From Prevotella sp. UBA7594 (lineage in GTDB: Bacteria; Bacteroidota; Bacteroidia; Bacteroidales; Bacteroidaceae), in contig DLKG01000031.1 of the NCBI GenBank assembly GCA_002490315.1, positions 13,223 through 34,486 on the forward strand: 21,264 nucleotides of DNA, written 5' to 3'. How positions within the stretch are numbered: position 1 is the first letter of the stretch; every line of letters starts with the position of its first letter. Shown in pieces: positions 14,960-21,264 of this stretch. Both the position numbers and the translations under genes were made by a program. The notes beneath the pieces were generated by a model, which saw only the letters and a list, made by a program, of their open reading frames with translations, did not search any database and was not told the origin of the DNA.

Positions 14960-15066
14960 GGGCAAGCTTCTTTTTCGCAATGTTCTGTGGGAGGGGCGTG
15001 CCGAAAAGTAATTGATTCTCAAGTTTTGGATTTAGCCGGGCTGGGCAATCAGTCAGAAGTCATTCT

Positions 15067-16092
15067 TTAAGAAATTCCAGCATTTTCTACGGGCAGCGTG
15101 TTGAGATAGTTGGCGATGTCGTCGACGATGTGGCTATACTGCCTGGATGCTATGTAGCCGACGTTGCGCCGCAGGCTGTATTCTACGCTACCCACGCTCG
15201 ACGAATAGCACGACAGCTCGTTGCGCTGCTGCGTGGCGTGTATGCTCTGGCGCGAGATGTCGCGCTCCTGTTCGCGTACGAGTTGGCTGCACACCTTCTT
15301 CATGAGCGGCACGACGATTTTGTCGAAGAGATGATGGCCTTGGATGTACATGTAGGTCTCGGCTGGCAAGACGCCAAGACGCTTCAAATCGTCCTTCACG
15401 AGAAGGTAGCTCTCCTTGGCATCGGGATGCAGGCGCTGCAGCTGCTGCACTTTATGGGCTACGCGGCGGCGAAGCTGGGCAAGCGCTGCCGAGGCGTTGT
15501 CGGGCGAGAGGTTGCCAATCTCGATGGCACGTAGGAAGTCGGTGATGGTGAAGTGGTGTTCCGTTGCGTGGCGGTACGACCAGATGTTCCACACGAAGAG
15601 CGGAAAGATGGCGGAGGAGAAATCGGCGAGGAACGTCTCGAAGTCGAAGAGTTTCCTGTCGTTGAGTGCCACTGCCACACAGACGTTGTGGAGCGAGGGC
15701 GCGTAGCATTGCATGTTTTCTATGGCGTAGGCATAGGAGTGGAAGATGTAGGGACTTGCGAGAATGGTCTTCGACGTCGGAGTGGCTCCCTGAGAAAGAT
15801 AATCGTAGTCGGCGTCGACGCAGGCAATCATGTTGCGTCCCACTCCGCCCGTGGCAATCATGCTCATTATCGCTGCCTTCTTGCCACGCTCCAGATGGTC
15901 GAGGCGCGAGGGTAGCATCACTTCGAAGAAGCGCGTGTCGTCCTCGAAGCGTGTCAGTATGGAGCGCCAGAAGAATATGTCGTCGTAGCTCTCGACGTAG
16001 GCGACAATGCGGCGGCGGGCGTGGCGCGAGTTGAGCCTGTTCGCTGCCTCTATGTATTGCGACGTTATGTTGTCGCGAAGACGTTTGCCCAT
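15067..16092 (-). CDS. DUF4435 protein, TOPRIM-like predicted nuclease
   Basis: This 341-residue protein fits the DUF4435 family, whose core resembles the TOPRIM fold of OLD nucleases and of AriB, the effector of the PARIS anti-phage system. The TOPRIM-like signature is visible: the first strand with the acidic residue E34 (IVAYVESYDDIFFW, 29-42) and the metal motif D93-A-D95-Y-D97 (IACVDADYDYL). A conserved segment SPYIFHSYAYAIENMQCY (113-130) follows. The C-terminal half is helical and charged with no recognised domain. It lies 67 bp downstream of an ABC-type ATPase gene on the same strand, which fits an ATPase sensor plus nuclease effector pair. The family call is good; nuclease activity and a defence role are inference, and a housekeeping role for the pair is possible. 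Confidence 0.85.
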   Translation of the reverse strand: MGKRLRDNITSQYIEAANRLNSRHARRRIVAYVESYDDIFFWRSILTRFEDDTRFFEVMLPSRLDHLERGKKAAIMSMIATGGVGRNMIACVDADYDYLSQGATPTSKTILASPYIFHSYAYAIENMQCYAPSLHNVCVAVALNDRKLFDFETFLADFSSAIFPLFVWNIWSYRHATEHHFTITDFLRAIEIGNLSPDNASAALAQLRRRVAHKVQQLQRLHPDAKESYLLVKDDLKRLGVLPAETYMYIQGHHLFDKIVVPLMKKVCSQLVREQERDISRQSIHATQQRNELSCYSSSVGSVEYSLRRNVGYIASRQYSHIVDDIANYLNTLPVENAGIS

Positions 16093-16159
16093 AGGATTTA
16101 GAAATTAGGAGTTTTGAATTAAGAGTTTTTTCACTCACTTACCATTTAAAACAACCCTT

Positions 16160-16984
16160 TCATTGGTCCGTGATGTCCGACACTTCCGTCACTCTGTCTG
16201 CCCATCCGTTCATGATGACCGCAGGCGAATGTGTCGTGAGGATAATCTGCACGTTGGGGTTGAGCTTGAGGATGAGGTCGATGAGACGTTGCTGCCAGTC
16301 GATGTGCAGGCTCACCTCCGGCTCGTCCATGAATAGCACGTAGGGGCGTTGGTCCTCGACGAGCACTGTGAGCAAGATGACGAGCATCTGCTTTTCGCCG
16401 CTCGAAAGCTGGTAGGGTGTCAGCGTCTCGCCAATCTGCGAGAAACGTATCTCGTTCTCCGTGCGCACAATCTTCTTGCCGGTCTCGGAGAAGAGGTCGT
16501 CGATGAGATCTTGGAAAGTCTTCTTGGGCGTTGCTATGCGCTGCGCCTCCGCTGTGGAGTCGGCAGATCCGTTCTGCAGACAGGCAATGATGCGGTTGCC
16601 GATGTTCACCTGATAGTCGAGGTACTTGCGCTGGAGAAAGAAGAGCTGCATGTCGAGCTCCGTCGTGAGATCGCTGAGCGACGTGTTGAGCTTGTTCACG
16701 GTGTCGAGATTGAGCAACGGACGGTCGAAAGAGCGTATGACGTCGAAGCGTATCCACTTGGCGTCCTCCGGCTCCACGGTGAGCCGCACACCCTTCAGCA
16801 GATGGCTCGGAAACTCGCCACCAGCCGAAAGTCCTTTCACCACCTTATTTAATATAGTACTCTTGCCAACGCCGTTGATGCCGCTGAGGATGTTCACCTG
16901 GCGGTCGAGGTTCCAGACGATGTGGCGTCTGCCGCTCCAAAGGGAGTCGATTTCTATCTGCTTGATGTATTCAGCGTATTTCAT
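16160..16984 (-). CDS. Compact ABC/SMC-type ATPase (AAA_15/AAA_21-like)
   Basis: This 274-residue soluble ATPase has every ABC-type motif: Walker A GINGVGKST (35-43), signature LSSGEKQML (193-201), Walker B VLFMDEPE (216-223, with catalytic E221), D-loop region and switch His H252 in ILTTHSPAVI. Between Walker A and signature lies about 150 residues of mostly helical insert, too short for a long coiled coil. There is no membrane domain, so it is not a transporter. This group (AAA_15/AAA_21, OLD-like) often works with a TOPRIM nuclease. The next gene is exactly such a DUF4435 protein. Compared with AriA of PARIS, which I recall as considerably longer, this one is short. It starts at ATG 16984 with a good promoter about 45 bp upstream. 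Confidence 0.9.
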   Translation of the reverse strand: MKYAEYIKQIEIDSLWSGRRHIVWNLDRQVNILSGINGVGKSTILNKVVKGLSAGGEFPSHLLKGVRLTVEPEDAKWIRFDVIRSFDRPLLNLDTVNKLNTSLSDLTTELDMQLFFLQRKYLDYQVNIGNRIIACLQNGSADSTAEAQRIATPKKTFQDLIDDLFSETGKKIVRTENEIRFSQIGETLTPYQLSSGEKQMLVILLTVLVEDQRPYVLFMDEPEVSLHIDWQQRLIDLILKLNPNVQIILTTHSPAVIMNGWADRVTEVSDITDQ

Positions 16985-17027
16985 AGTCGAAAAGTTTAAG
17001 ATTTGGTTATGTTCTCGATGTTTCCCA

Positions 17028-17060
17028 CAAAGTTACAAAATTATTCTATACGCTGTACAA
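17028..17060 (-). promoter_or_regulatory. Promoter of the ATPase-DUF4435 pair
   Basis: The minus strand has TTG (17058-17060), a 22-base spacer and a perfect TAACTTTG (17028-17035), the same geometry as the GH92 promoter. Transcription would start near 17022, about 38 bases before ATG 16984. A housekeeping-type promoter suggests the pair is expressed without a special inducer. Confidence 0.7.
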
Positions 17061-17144
17061 GGCTTGGACTATATTTTCCTTCTTCCTCCTCCGCTATGCC
17101 AGTCGATAACTCAGCCAACAATAATAATCCTTAATTTTTGCGAC

Positions 17145-17152
17145 TAAATTTG
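17145..17152 (+). promoter_or_regulatory. Possible distal -7 box
   Basis: TAAATTTG followed by CACA matches the TAnnTTTG -7 consensus, but no -33 TTG is well placed, and any transcript would have a leader of about 350 bases before the regulator gene. Confidence 0.3.
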
Positions 17153-17328
17153 CACACTATTGCTCTGCAAAACGACATTAAATACCAACTTAATAAACAC
17201 TATATACGACAAATAAACATCTAAAATGCGTGTTTATACTCAAGAAACATTAATTTTAACATAAAGCGTCAAACTCTTTTTTATTGTTAAAAATATAAAT
17301 GTACGAACTATTGTGCATCAAAAATAAC

Positions 17329-17336
17329 TATCTTTG
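17329..17336 (+). promoter_or_regulatory. Upstream -7 box of the AraC-type regulator
   Basis: TATCTTTG followed by CA matches the -7 consensus. A TTG at 17311-17313 is 15 bases upstream, closer than usual. Transcription from here would begin near 17343 and include the hairpin at 17358-17389 and the short ORF at 17367. Confidence 0.45.
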
Positions 17337-17357
17337 CATAAGATAAACAGCATCTCG

Positions 17358-17389
17358 GAAGAAGACATGAAAAATTCCATTTCTTCTTC
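17358..17389 (+). other. Hairpin between two promoter boxes
   Basis: GAAGAAGACATG (17358-17369) pairs with CATTTCTTCTTC (17378-17389) in a 12-bp stem with one mismatch and an 8-base loop. It lies between two copies of CTATCTTTGCA, so it could be a leader structure of the longer transcript or an operator for a dimeric regulator. Confidence 0.5.
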
Positions 17390-17471
17390 TCTCGATTTGC
17401 ACTATCTTTGCAATAGTAAAAGTTCAACAACATATTTTGAAGAAATAACACATCGTTTAAACGATATATAA
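17367..17471 (+). CDS. Possible 34-codon leader ORF
   Basis: ATG 17367 opens a 34-codon frame (starting MKNSISSSLDLHYLCNSK) that stops at 17469-17471, 31 bases before the regulator gene. Only the upstream promoter box would transcribe it in full, and its start codon sits in the stem of the hairpin. It resembles no protein I know. The second promoter box lies inside it, which argues against a conserved peptide. It may simply be chance in an AT-rich leader. Confidence 0.2.
   Translation: MKNSISSSLDLHYLCNSKSSTTYFEEITHRLNDI
17403..17410 (+). promoter_or_regulatory. Proximal -7 box of the AraC-type regulator
   Basis: TATCTTTG with flanking C and CA is a near copy of the box 74 bp upstream (shared CTATCTTTGCA). 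Transcription would start near 17417 and give a leader of about 85 bases. No well-placed -33 TTG is visible. Confidence 0.45.
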
Positions 17472-17502
17472 GGATAGAAATAGTTTTTAGTATTATTACA
17501 CT

Positions 17503-18351
17503 ATGGATTTATACAAATTTGACAGACTGCGTATCACACCCGCTGATGCCTTGCCACTCCACAAACAGGATACGTGGGAACTGACATATATAGTCAGCGG
17601 CAGAGGTATACACACATTCGGTGATACGGAAGGTACGTTCGAAAACGGTGATATGGCCTTCATTCCGCCACACATCCCTCATTGCTGGAAGTTCGACGAG
17701 GAACATCTCAACAGCGACGGGCTGATTGAATACTACACACTGTCGTTCAAAACTGAATACATAGACCGCTGTTCAAGCGCTTTCCCTGAAATCACGGAAC
17801 GCCTTGAACGTCTCAAGGCAGTGTCGTCTGTGATTGCCTTCGATAAGGAGACGACAGCTGTGATAGCTGACATGATGGAAAAAATGTCGCACGAGAGTGA
17901 GACAGAACTGCTCCCTTACGTGTTCCGACTCATACTCTTGCTCTCACAATATGCGAGCAAGGGCATCGTCGTGGGCAGCTTTTCCGAGACAGACCGCACG
18001 TCTGACCGTATAAACCGCATAAGAGAATTCTCTCAGTCGAACTATGCGCGCACCATAACCATCGACATGATTGCCAATCATGTGGGCATGAACCGCTCGT
18101 CGTTCTGCACGTTCTTCAAGAAAGCCACCGGACAGACCTACATCACGTATCTCAACAAACTGCGCGTTGACCGCGCTTGCTACCTTCTGCGTGAGGGCAA
18201 CTTCAATGTGACGGAGGTATGCTATATGGTGGGCTTCAACGACGTGCCCTATTTCAACCGCTGCTTCAAGAACAACCGCGGAATGTCGCCGAAGGAATAT
18301 GCCGACGGCATCGTGACGCAACGCCAGGTGGTGAAGCAGAAGAAACAGTAG
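17503..18351 (+). CDS. AraC-family transcriptional regulator
   Basis: This 282-residue cytoplasmic regulator has an N-terminal cupin-like sensing domain (about 1-100) with HKQDTWELTYIVSGRG and the strand-turn-strand GDMAFIPPHIPHCW. The C-terminal part (about 165-270) is an AraC-type double helix-turn-helix. The first is TIDMIANHVGMNRSSFCTFFKK; the second is NVTEVCYMVGFNDVPYFNRCFK, followed by the conserved GMSPKEY. The cupin suggests a small-molecule ligand, often a sugar in Bacteroidetes, but the ligand cannot be read here. It has a long AT-rich upstream region with two similar promoter boxes, which may hold its own operator. The next gene on the same strand, metY, starts 82 bp later; whether it regulates metY or nhaD is open. 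ATG 17503 sits just before the cupin. Confidence 0.95.
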   Translation: MDLYKFDRLRITPADALPLHKQDTWELTYIVSGRGIHTFGDTEGTFENGDMAFIPPHIPHCWKFDEEHLNSDGLIEYYTLSFKTEYIDRCSSAFPEITERLERLKAVSSVIAFDKETTAVIADMMEKMSHESETELLPYVFRLILLLSQYASKGIVVGSFSETDRTSDRINRIREFSQSNYARTITIDMIANHVGMNRSSFCTFFKKATGQTYITYLNKLRVDRACYLLREGNFNVTEVCYMVGFNDVPYFNRCFKNNRGMSPKEYADGIVTQRQVVKQKKQ

Positions 18352-18433
18352 GAGGAGCGCGGCGCCACTGACGCGTAAATACGACATAATCAATAAGAAT
18401 CAACACATATTTCAAAACAAAGAAAGGGCTAAA

Positions 18434-19726
18434 ATGATGAGCAACAAGAAACTTCATTTCGAGACACTACAACTTCATGTTGGACAGGAACACGCCGACC
18501 CGGCTACCGACGCGCGCGCCGTTCCTATATATCAGACCACCAGCTACGTGTTCCGCAACTCGCAGCACGCTGCCGACCGCTTCGCTCTGCGCGACCCGGG
18601 CAACATCTACGGCCGACTCACCAACTCCACACAGGCAGTATTGGAGGAGCGCATGGCAGCACTTGAGGGTGGCACGGCAGCCCTTGCCGTAGCCTCCGGA
18701 GCAGCAGCCGTGACCTATGCCCTGCAGAACATTGTGGAGGCAGGCGACCACATTGTGGCTGCCGACAACATGTACGGTGGCTCGTTCAATCTCATCACGC
18801 ACACGCTCACCACGCAGGGCGTCTCCAACACCATCGTCAACGTCAACGACCTTGACGCCCTGGAGGCAGCCATACAGCCCAACACGAAGGTGGTGTACGC
18901 AGAAACGTTCGGCAACCCCAACTCCGACGTCACCGACCTTGAAGCCGTGGCTGCCGTTGCACATAAGCACAACATCCCGTTCATCGTCGACAACACTTTC
19001 GGCACACCCTTCCTCATTCGCCCCATCGAGCACGGAGCAGACATCGTGGTACATTCCGCCACGAAATTCATCGGCGGTCATGGATCAAGCCTTGGCGGCG
19101 TAATCGTCGACGGAGGCACGTTCGACTGGAAGGCTAACGCCGACAAGTTCCCGACTCTTGCCAAGCCCGACCCCAGCTATCATGGGGCTGTCTTTGCTGA
19201 CGTGGCTGGCAACGCAGCCTTCGTCACACGCATACGCGCCGTCATATTGCGCGACACGGGTGCGGTAATCTCGCCGTTCAACGCCTGGATACTCCTTCAG
19301 GGACTTGAGACGCTGTCGCTCCGCGTGGAGCGTCATGTGGAGAACGCGCTGAAGGTGGTAGACTTCCTTGCCCACCATCCAAAGGTGGCTAAGGTGAACC
19401 ATCCTTCATTGCCCGACCATCCCGACCACAAACTCTATCAGAAGTATTTCCCCAACGGCGGCGGATCTATCTTCACATTCGAGATTAAGGGCACGCTTGA
19501 GGACACATGGAAGTTCATCGACAGTCTGAAGCTCTTCTCCCTGCTCGCCAATGTGGCAGACGTGAAGAGTCTTGTAATACATCCCTACACGACAACCCAC
19601 TCGCAGATGACGCCAGAGGAACTCAAGCAGCAGCACATCACGCCGACCACCGTGCGCCTCAGCATCGGTACGGAACACATCGACGACATCATCGACGACC
19701 TCAAACAGGCGTTCGACCAGATTTAA
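18434..19726 (+). CDS. metY: O-acetylhomoserine sulfhydrylase/aminocarboxypropyltransferase
   Basis: This 430-residue PLP enzyme of the Cys/Met-metabolism family makes homocysteine from O-acetylhomoserine and sulfide in the cytoplasm, a step of direct-sulfhydrylation methionine synthesis. Near the N-terminus [30 protein letters not shown] is typical of MetY rather than MetB. The active-site strand YGRLTNST (about 59-66), the PLP-phosphate contacts [10 protein letters not shown], the VDNTFGTP loop and the Schiff-base lysine K211 in [13 protein letters not shown] are all present. The length (about 430) also favours MetY over the shorter cystathionine synthases and lyases. Two ATGs occur in tandem (18434 and 18437) after AAAGAAAGGG. 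The nhaD gene follows after 15 bp, so the two are probably co-transcribed. I saw no riboswitch in the short upstream gap. Confidence 0.95.
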   Translation: MMSNKKLHFETLQLHVGQEHADPATDARAVPIYQTTSYVFRNSQHAADRFALRDPGNIYGRLTNSTQAVLEERMAALEGGTAALAVASGAAAVTYALQNIVEAGDHIVAADNMYGGSFNLITHTLTTQGVSNTIVNVNDLDALEAAIQPNTKVVYAETFGNPNSDVTDLEAVAAVAHKHNIPFIVDNTFGTPFLIRPIEHGADIVVHSATKFIGGHGSSLGGVIVDGGTFDWKANADKFPTLAKPDPSYHGAVFADVAGNAAFVTRIRAVILRDTGAVISPFNAWILLQGLETLSLRVERHVENALKVVDFLAHHPKVAKVNHPSLPDHPDHKLYQKYFPNGGGSIFTFEIKGTLEDTWKFIDSLKLFSLLANVADVKSLVIHPYTTTHSQMTPEELKQQHITPTTVRLSIGTEHIDDIIDDLKQAFDQI

Positions 19727-19741
19727 ACACTATAAACAACT

Positions 19742-21106
19742 ATGACTACACTGACTCTCTTTATCGTCATAGCTTTCGTCTTTGGCTATGCTTGCATCGC
19801 CACGGAAAGCCTGACGAAGGTGAACAAGGCTGCCATCGCGCTGCTAATGCTCGTGGCTTGCTGGACTCTCTACATGGTTGACCCGCTGCAGTACCTTGCT
19901 GCCATGCACCCCGAGTACACGGGTGGCATAGCAGGCATGGCATCGAAGGTGACGGAAATCATACAGGAGCATCTCGGCGACACTTCCACAACGCTCTTCT
20001 TCCTCATGGGAGCAATGACAATCGTGGAGATTGTCGACCAGAACGGGGGCTTCAACTGGGTGCGCAAGGTGATGAAAACGAAGTCGAAACACGCCCTCCT
20101 GTGGCGCATCGCCTTCCTCACGTTCGTTCTCTCAGCAATTCTCGACAACCTTACGACGAGCATCGTGATGATAATGATTCTGCGCAAGCTCGTCACCGAA
20201 AGGAAGGACAGGCTCGTCTATGCCTCTCTCGTCATCATCGCCGCCAACTCCGGAGGCGCCGCATCGCCCATCGGCGACGTTACTACGATAATGCTATGGA
20301 ACAAGGGCCTCATCACAGCCGCCGGCGTTCTGAGCGAGATACTAATCCCATCCATCGTGTCAATGGCTATTCCGGCATTCATCCTGCAGTATCAGTTGAA
20401 GGGTGAGCTGCAGATGCCGCAGGTGAACGAGGGAGCCGACGCAGCGGCAAGCGACTTCTCCGACGGTCAGCGTAAGGCCGTGTTTTGGATTGGCGTAGGC
20501 GGACTGATGTTTGTGCCCGTGTTCAAGAGCATCACTCATCTGCCTCCGTTCGTCGGAATTCTGCTTGTGCTCGGCGTGCTGTGGACGACGACAGAGATTT
20601 TCTATCGCCACTTGCACCGCGGTCACGACTCGGAAGGCACGCAGAAGCGCGTCACCAACCTGCTCTCGCGTGTCGACATGTCGACGATTCTCTTCTTCCT
20701 CGGCATCCTTATGGCTGTGGCTTGCCTCTCTGAGGTGGGCGTGCTGAAGGCTCTCGGCGCAGGACTCAACGAAGTGTTTGACGGCAACCACTATCTCGTG
20801 ACGGGCATCATCGGCATACTGTCGAGCATCGTCGACAACGTGCCTCTTGTGGCTGGCTGTATGGGCATGTACCCCGTAATGCCTACTGGCGATATGGCTG
20901 TTGACGGCATCTTCTGGCAGCTGCTCGCCTATTGCGCCGGTGTCGGCGGCTCGCTGCTCATCATCGGCAGCGCGGCTGGAGTGGTAGTGATGGGCTTGGA
21001 GAAGATTACTTTCGGATGGTACATGAAGAAAGTGACGTGGATAGCCTTCGTCGGCTATCTCGCAGGCATTGTAAGCTATTGGATGCTGCGCACGTTTGTC
21101 TTCTAA
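19742..21106 (+). CDS. nhaD: NhaD-type Na+/H+ antiporter
   Basis: This 454-residue inner-membrane protein with about a dozen helices belongs to the NhaD family of the ion-transporter superfamily and expels Na+ (or Li+) in exchange for H+. Typical segments are LFFLMGAMTIVEIVDQNGGF, ILDNLTTSIVMIMILRKL, ANSGGAASPIGDVTTIMLW, and the second-half mirror copy SSIVDNVPLVAG with GVGGSLLIIGSAAGVVVMG. The paired DN motifs (LDNLTTS and VDNVPL) and the SPIGDVTT motif are those expected to form the ion site in this fold. Length and motifs are normal. ATG 19742 lies 15 bp after metY, implying one transcript. A terminator hairpin follows about 48 bp after the stop. The link to methionine synthesis is unexplained and may be incidental. 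Confidence 0.95.
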   Translation: MTTLTLFIVIAFVFGYACIATESLTKVNKAAIALLMLVACWTLYMVDPLQYLAAMHPEYTGGIAGMASKVTEIIQEHLGDTSTTLFFLMGAMTIVEIVDQNGGFNWVRKVMKTKSKHALLWRIAFLTFVLSAILDNLTTSIVMIMILRKLVTERKDRLVYASLVIIAANSGGAASPIGDVTTIMLWNKGLITAAGVLSEILIPSIVSMAIPAFILQYQLKGELQMPQVNEGADAAASDFSDGQRKAVFWIGVGGLMFVPVFKSITHLPPFVGILLVLGVLWTTTEIFYRHLHRGHDSEGTQKRVTNLLSRVDMSTILFFLGILMAVACLSEVGVLKALGAGLNEVFDGNHYLVTGIIGILSSIVDNVPLVAGCMGMYPVMPTGDMAVDGIFWQLLAYCAGVGGSLLIIGSAAGVVVMGLEKITFGWYMKKVTWIAFVGYLAGIVSYWMLRTFVF

Positions 21107-21153
21107 AAAGCAATATTCTGAAAATATTAAAATGTTGCTAAACTATATATGAT

Positions 21154-21198
21154 ATAATGCGGGCTGTAGGCGGTAAATCCGTGTGCAGCCCGCATTAT
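21154..21198 (+). terminator. Strong hairpin after nhaD
   Basis: ATAATGCGGGCTG (21154-21166) pairs perfectly with CAGCCCGCATTAT (21186-21198), a 13-bp stem with a GC-rich upper half and a 19-base loop. It lies 48 bp after the nhaD stop. The T-run behind it is weak (TCGTGTT), as often seen in Bacteroidetes, and the symmetric A/T base would let it work in both directions. Confidence 0.8.
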
Positions 21199-21254
21199 TC
21201 GTGTTAACAAAAAAATAAATTGCACAACAGCAACGAAAAAAGCGGAAAAAATAG

Positions 21255-21262
21255 TAACTTTG
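21255..21262 (+). promoter_or_regulatory. -7 box for a gene beyond the window
   Basis: TAACTTTG followed by CA is a perfect -7 box at the very end of the window, behind the nhaD terminator, so a new plus-strand transcription unit probably begins just outside. No well-spaced -33 TTG is visible. Confidence 0.55.
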
Positions 21263-21264
21263 CA

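Larger units (their letters stand above)
16985..17502. other. AT-rich 518-bp regulatory spacer
   Basis: This spacer lies between the divergent ATPase gene and the AraC-type regulator gene and is clearly richer in A and T than the flanking genes. It holds the ATPase promoter on the minus strand and three plus-strand TAnnTTTG boxes (17145, 17329, 17403), a hairpin and one short ORF, all listed separately. The stretch 17155-17320 shows long A/T runs and no feature I can name. Confidence 0.7.

Noticed and set aside
18352..18433. A SAM-type riboswitch before metY
   Set aside because: The gap is only 82 bases and I could not find the paired stems or conserved core expected of such a riboswitch.

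Overview
The window looks like the chromosome of a Bacteroidales bacterium, probably a Prevotella relative. The evidence is Bacteroidetes-type promoter boxes (TAnnTTTG, often as TAACTTTGCA), weak or absent Shine-Dalgarno sites, a PorZ-like component of the type IX secretion system (T9SS) with a C-terminal sorting domain, and a GH92 mannosidase. The coding DNA is moderately GC-rich and the longer spacers are AT-rich. I saw no rRNA, tRNA, CRISPR array, transposase or integrase. The window reads as ordinary chromosome with some unusual spacers.

Left part (1-5700): a YraN-family nuclease-like protein is followed by a 57-bp tandem duplication of its own 3' end, then biotin-protein ligase (birA). 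On the opposite strand a translationally coupled glycosyltransferase pair (GT2 then GT4) leads into a dicarboxylate/amino acid:cation symporter. The 3' ends of the symporter and birA genes overlap tail to tail by 172 bp. A third glycosyltransferase (GT2, + strand) is transcribed divergently from the pair.

Middle (5687-10497, minus strand): porZ, then a membrane phosphoethanolamine-transferase-like enzyme, then an acyltransferase-3 membrane protein. Spacing is tight or overlapping, so this may be one operon. PorZ family members deliver anionic LPS to the T9SS sortase. Three glycosyltransferases and two envelope-decorating enzymes beside it suggest, but do not prove, an envelope-glycan theme.

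Right of that (10500-14880): a secreted GH92 alpha-mannosidase gene and a convergent gene for a secreted bleomycin-hydrolase-like (C1B) cysteine peptidase. The 429-bp spacer between them is full of structure: three consecutive hairpins, a set of interlocking inverted repeats, and four 22-bp tandem units with palindromic cores.

Next (15067-16984, minus strand): a compact ABC/SMC-type ATPase followed by a DUF4435 TOPRIM-like protein. This pair recalls AriA-AriB of the PARIS anti-phage system and split OLD nucleases, and it is the most interesting functional candidate here.

The end (16985-21264): a 518-bp AT-rich regulatory spacer with several promoter boxes, a hairpin and a possible 34-codon leader ORF precedes an AraC-family regulator. 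O-acetylhomoserine sulfhydrylase (metY) and an NhaD-type Na+/H+ antiporter follow, separated by 15 bp, with a strong terminator hairpin after nhaD and a promoter box at the window edge for the next gene.
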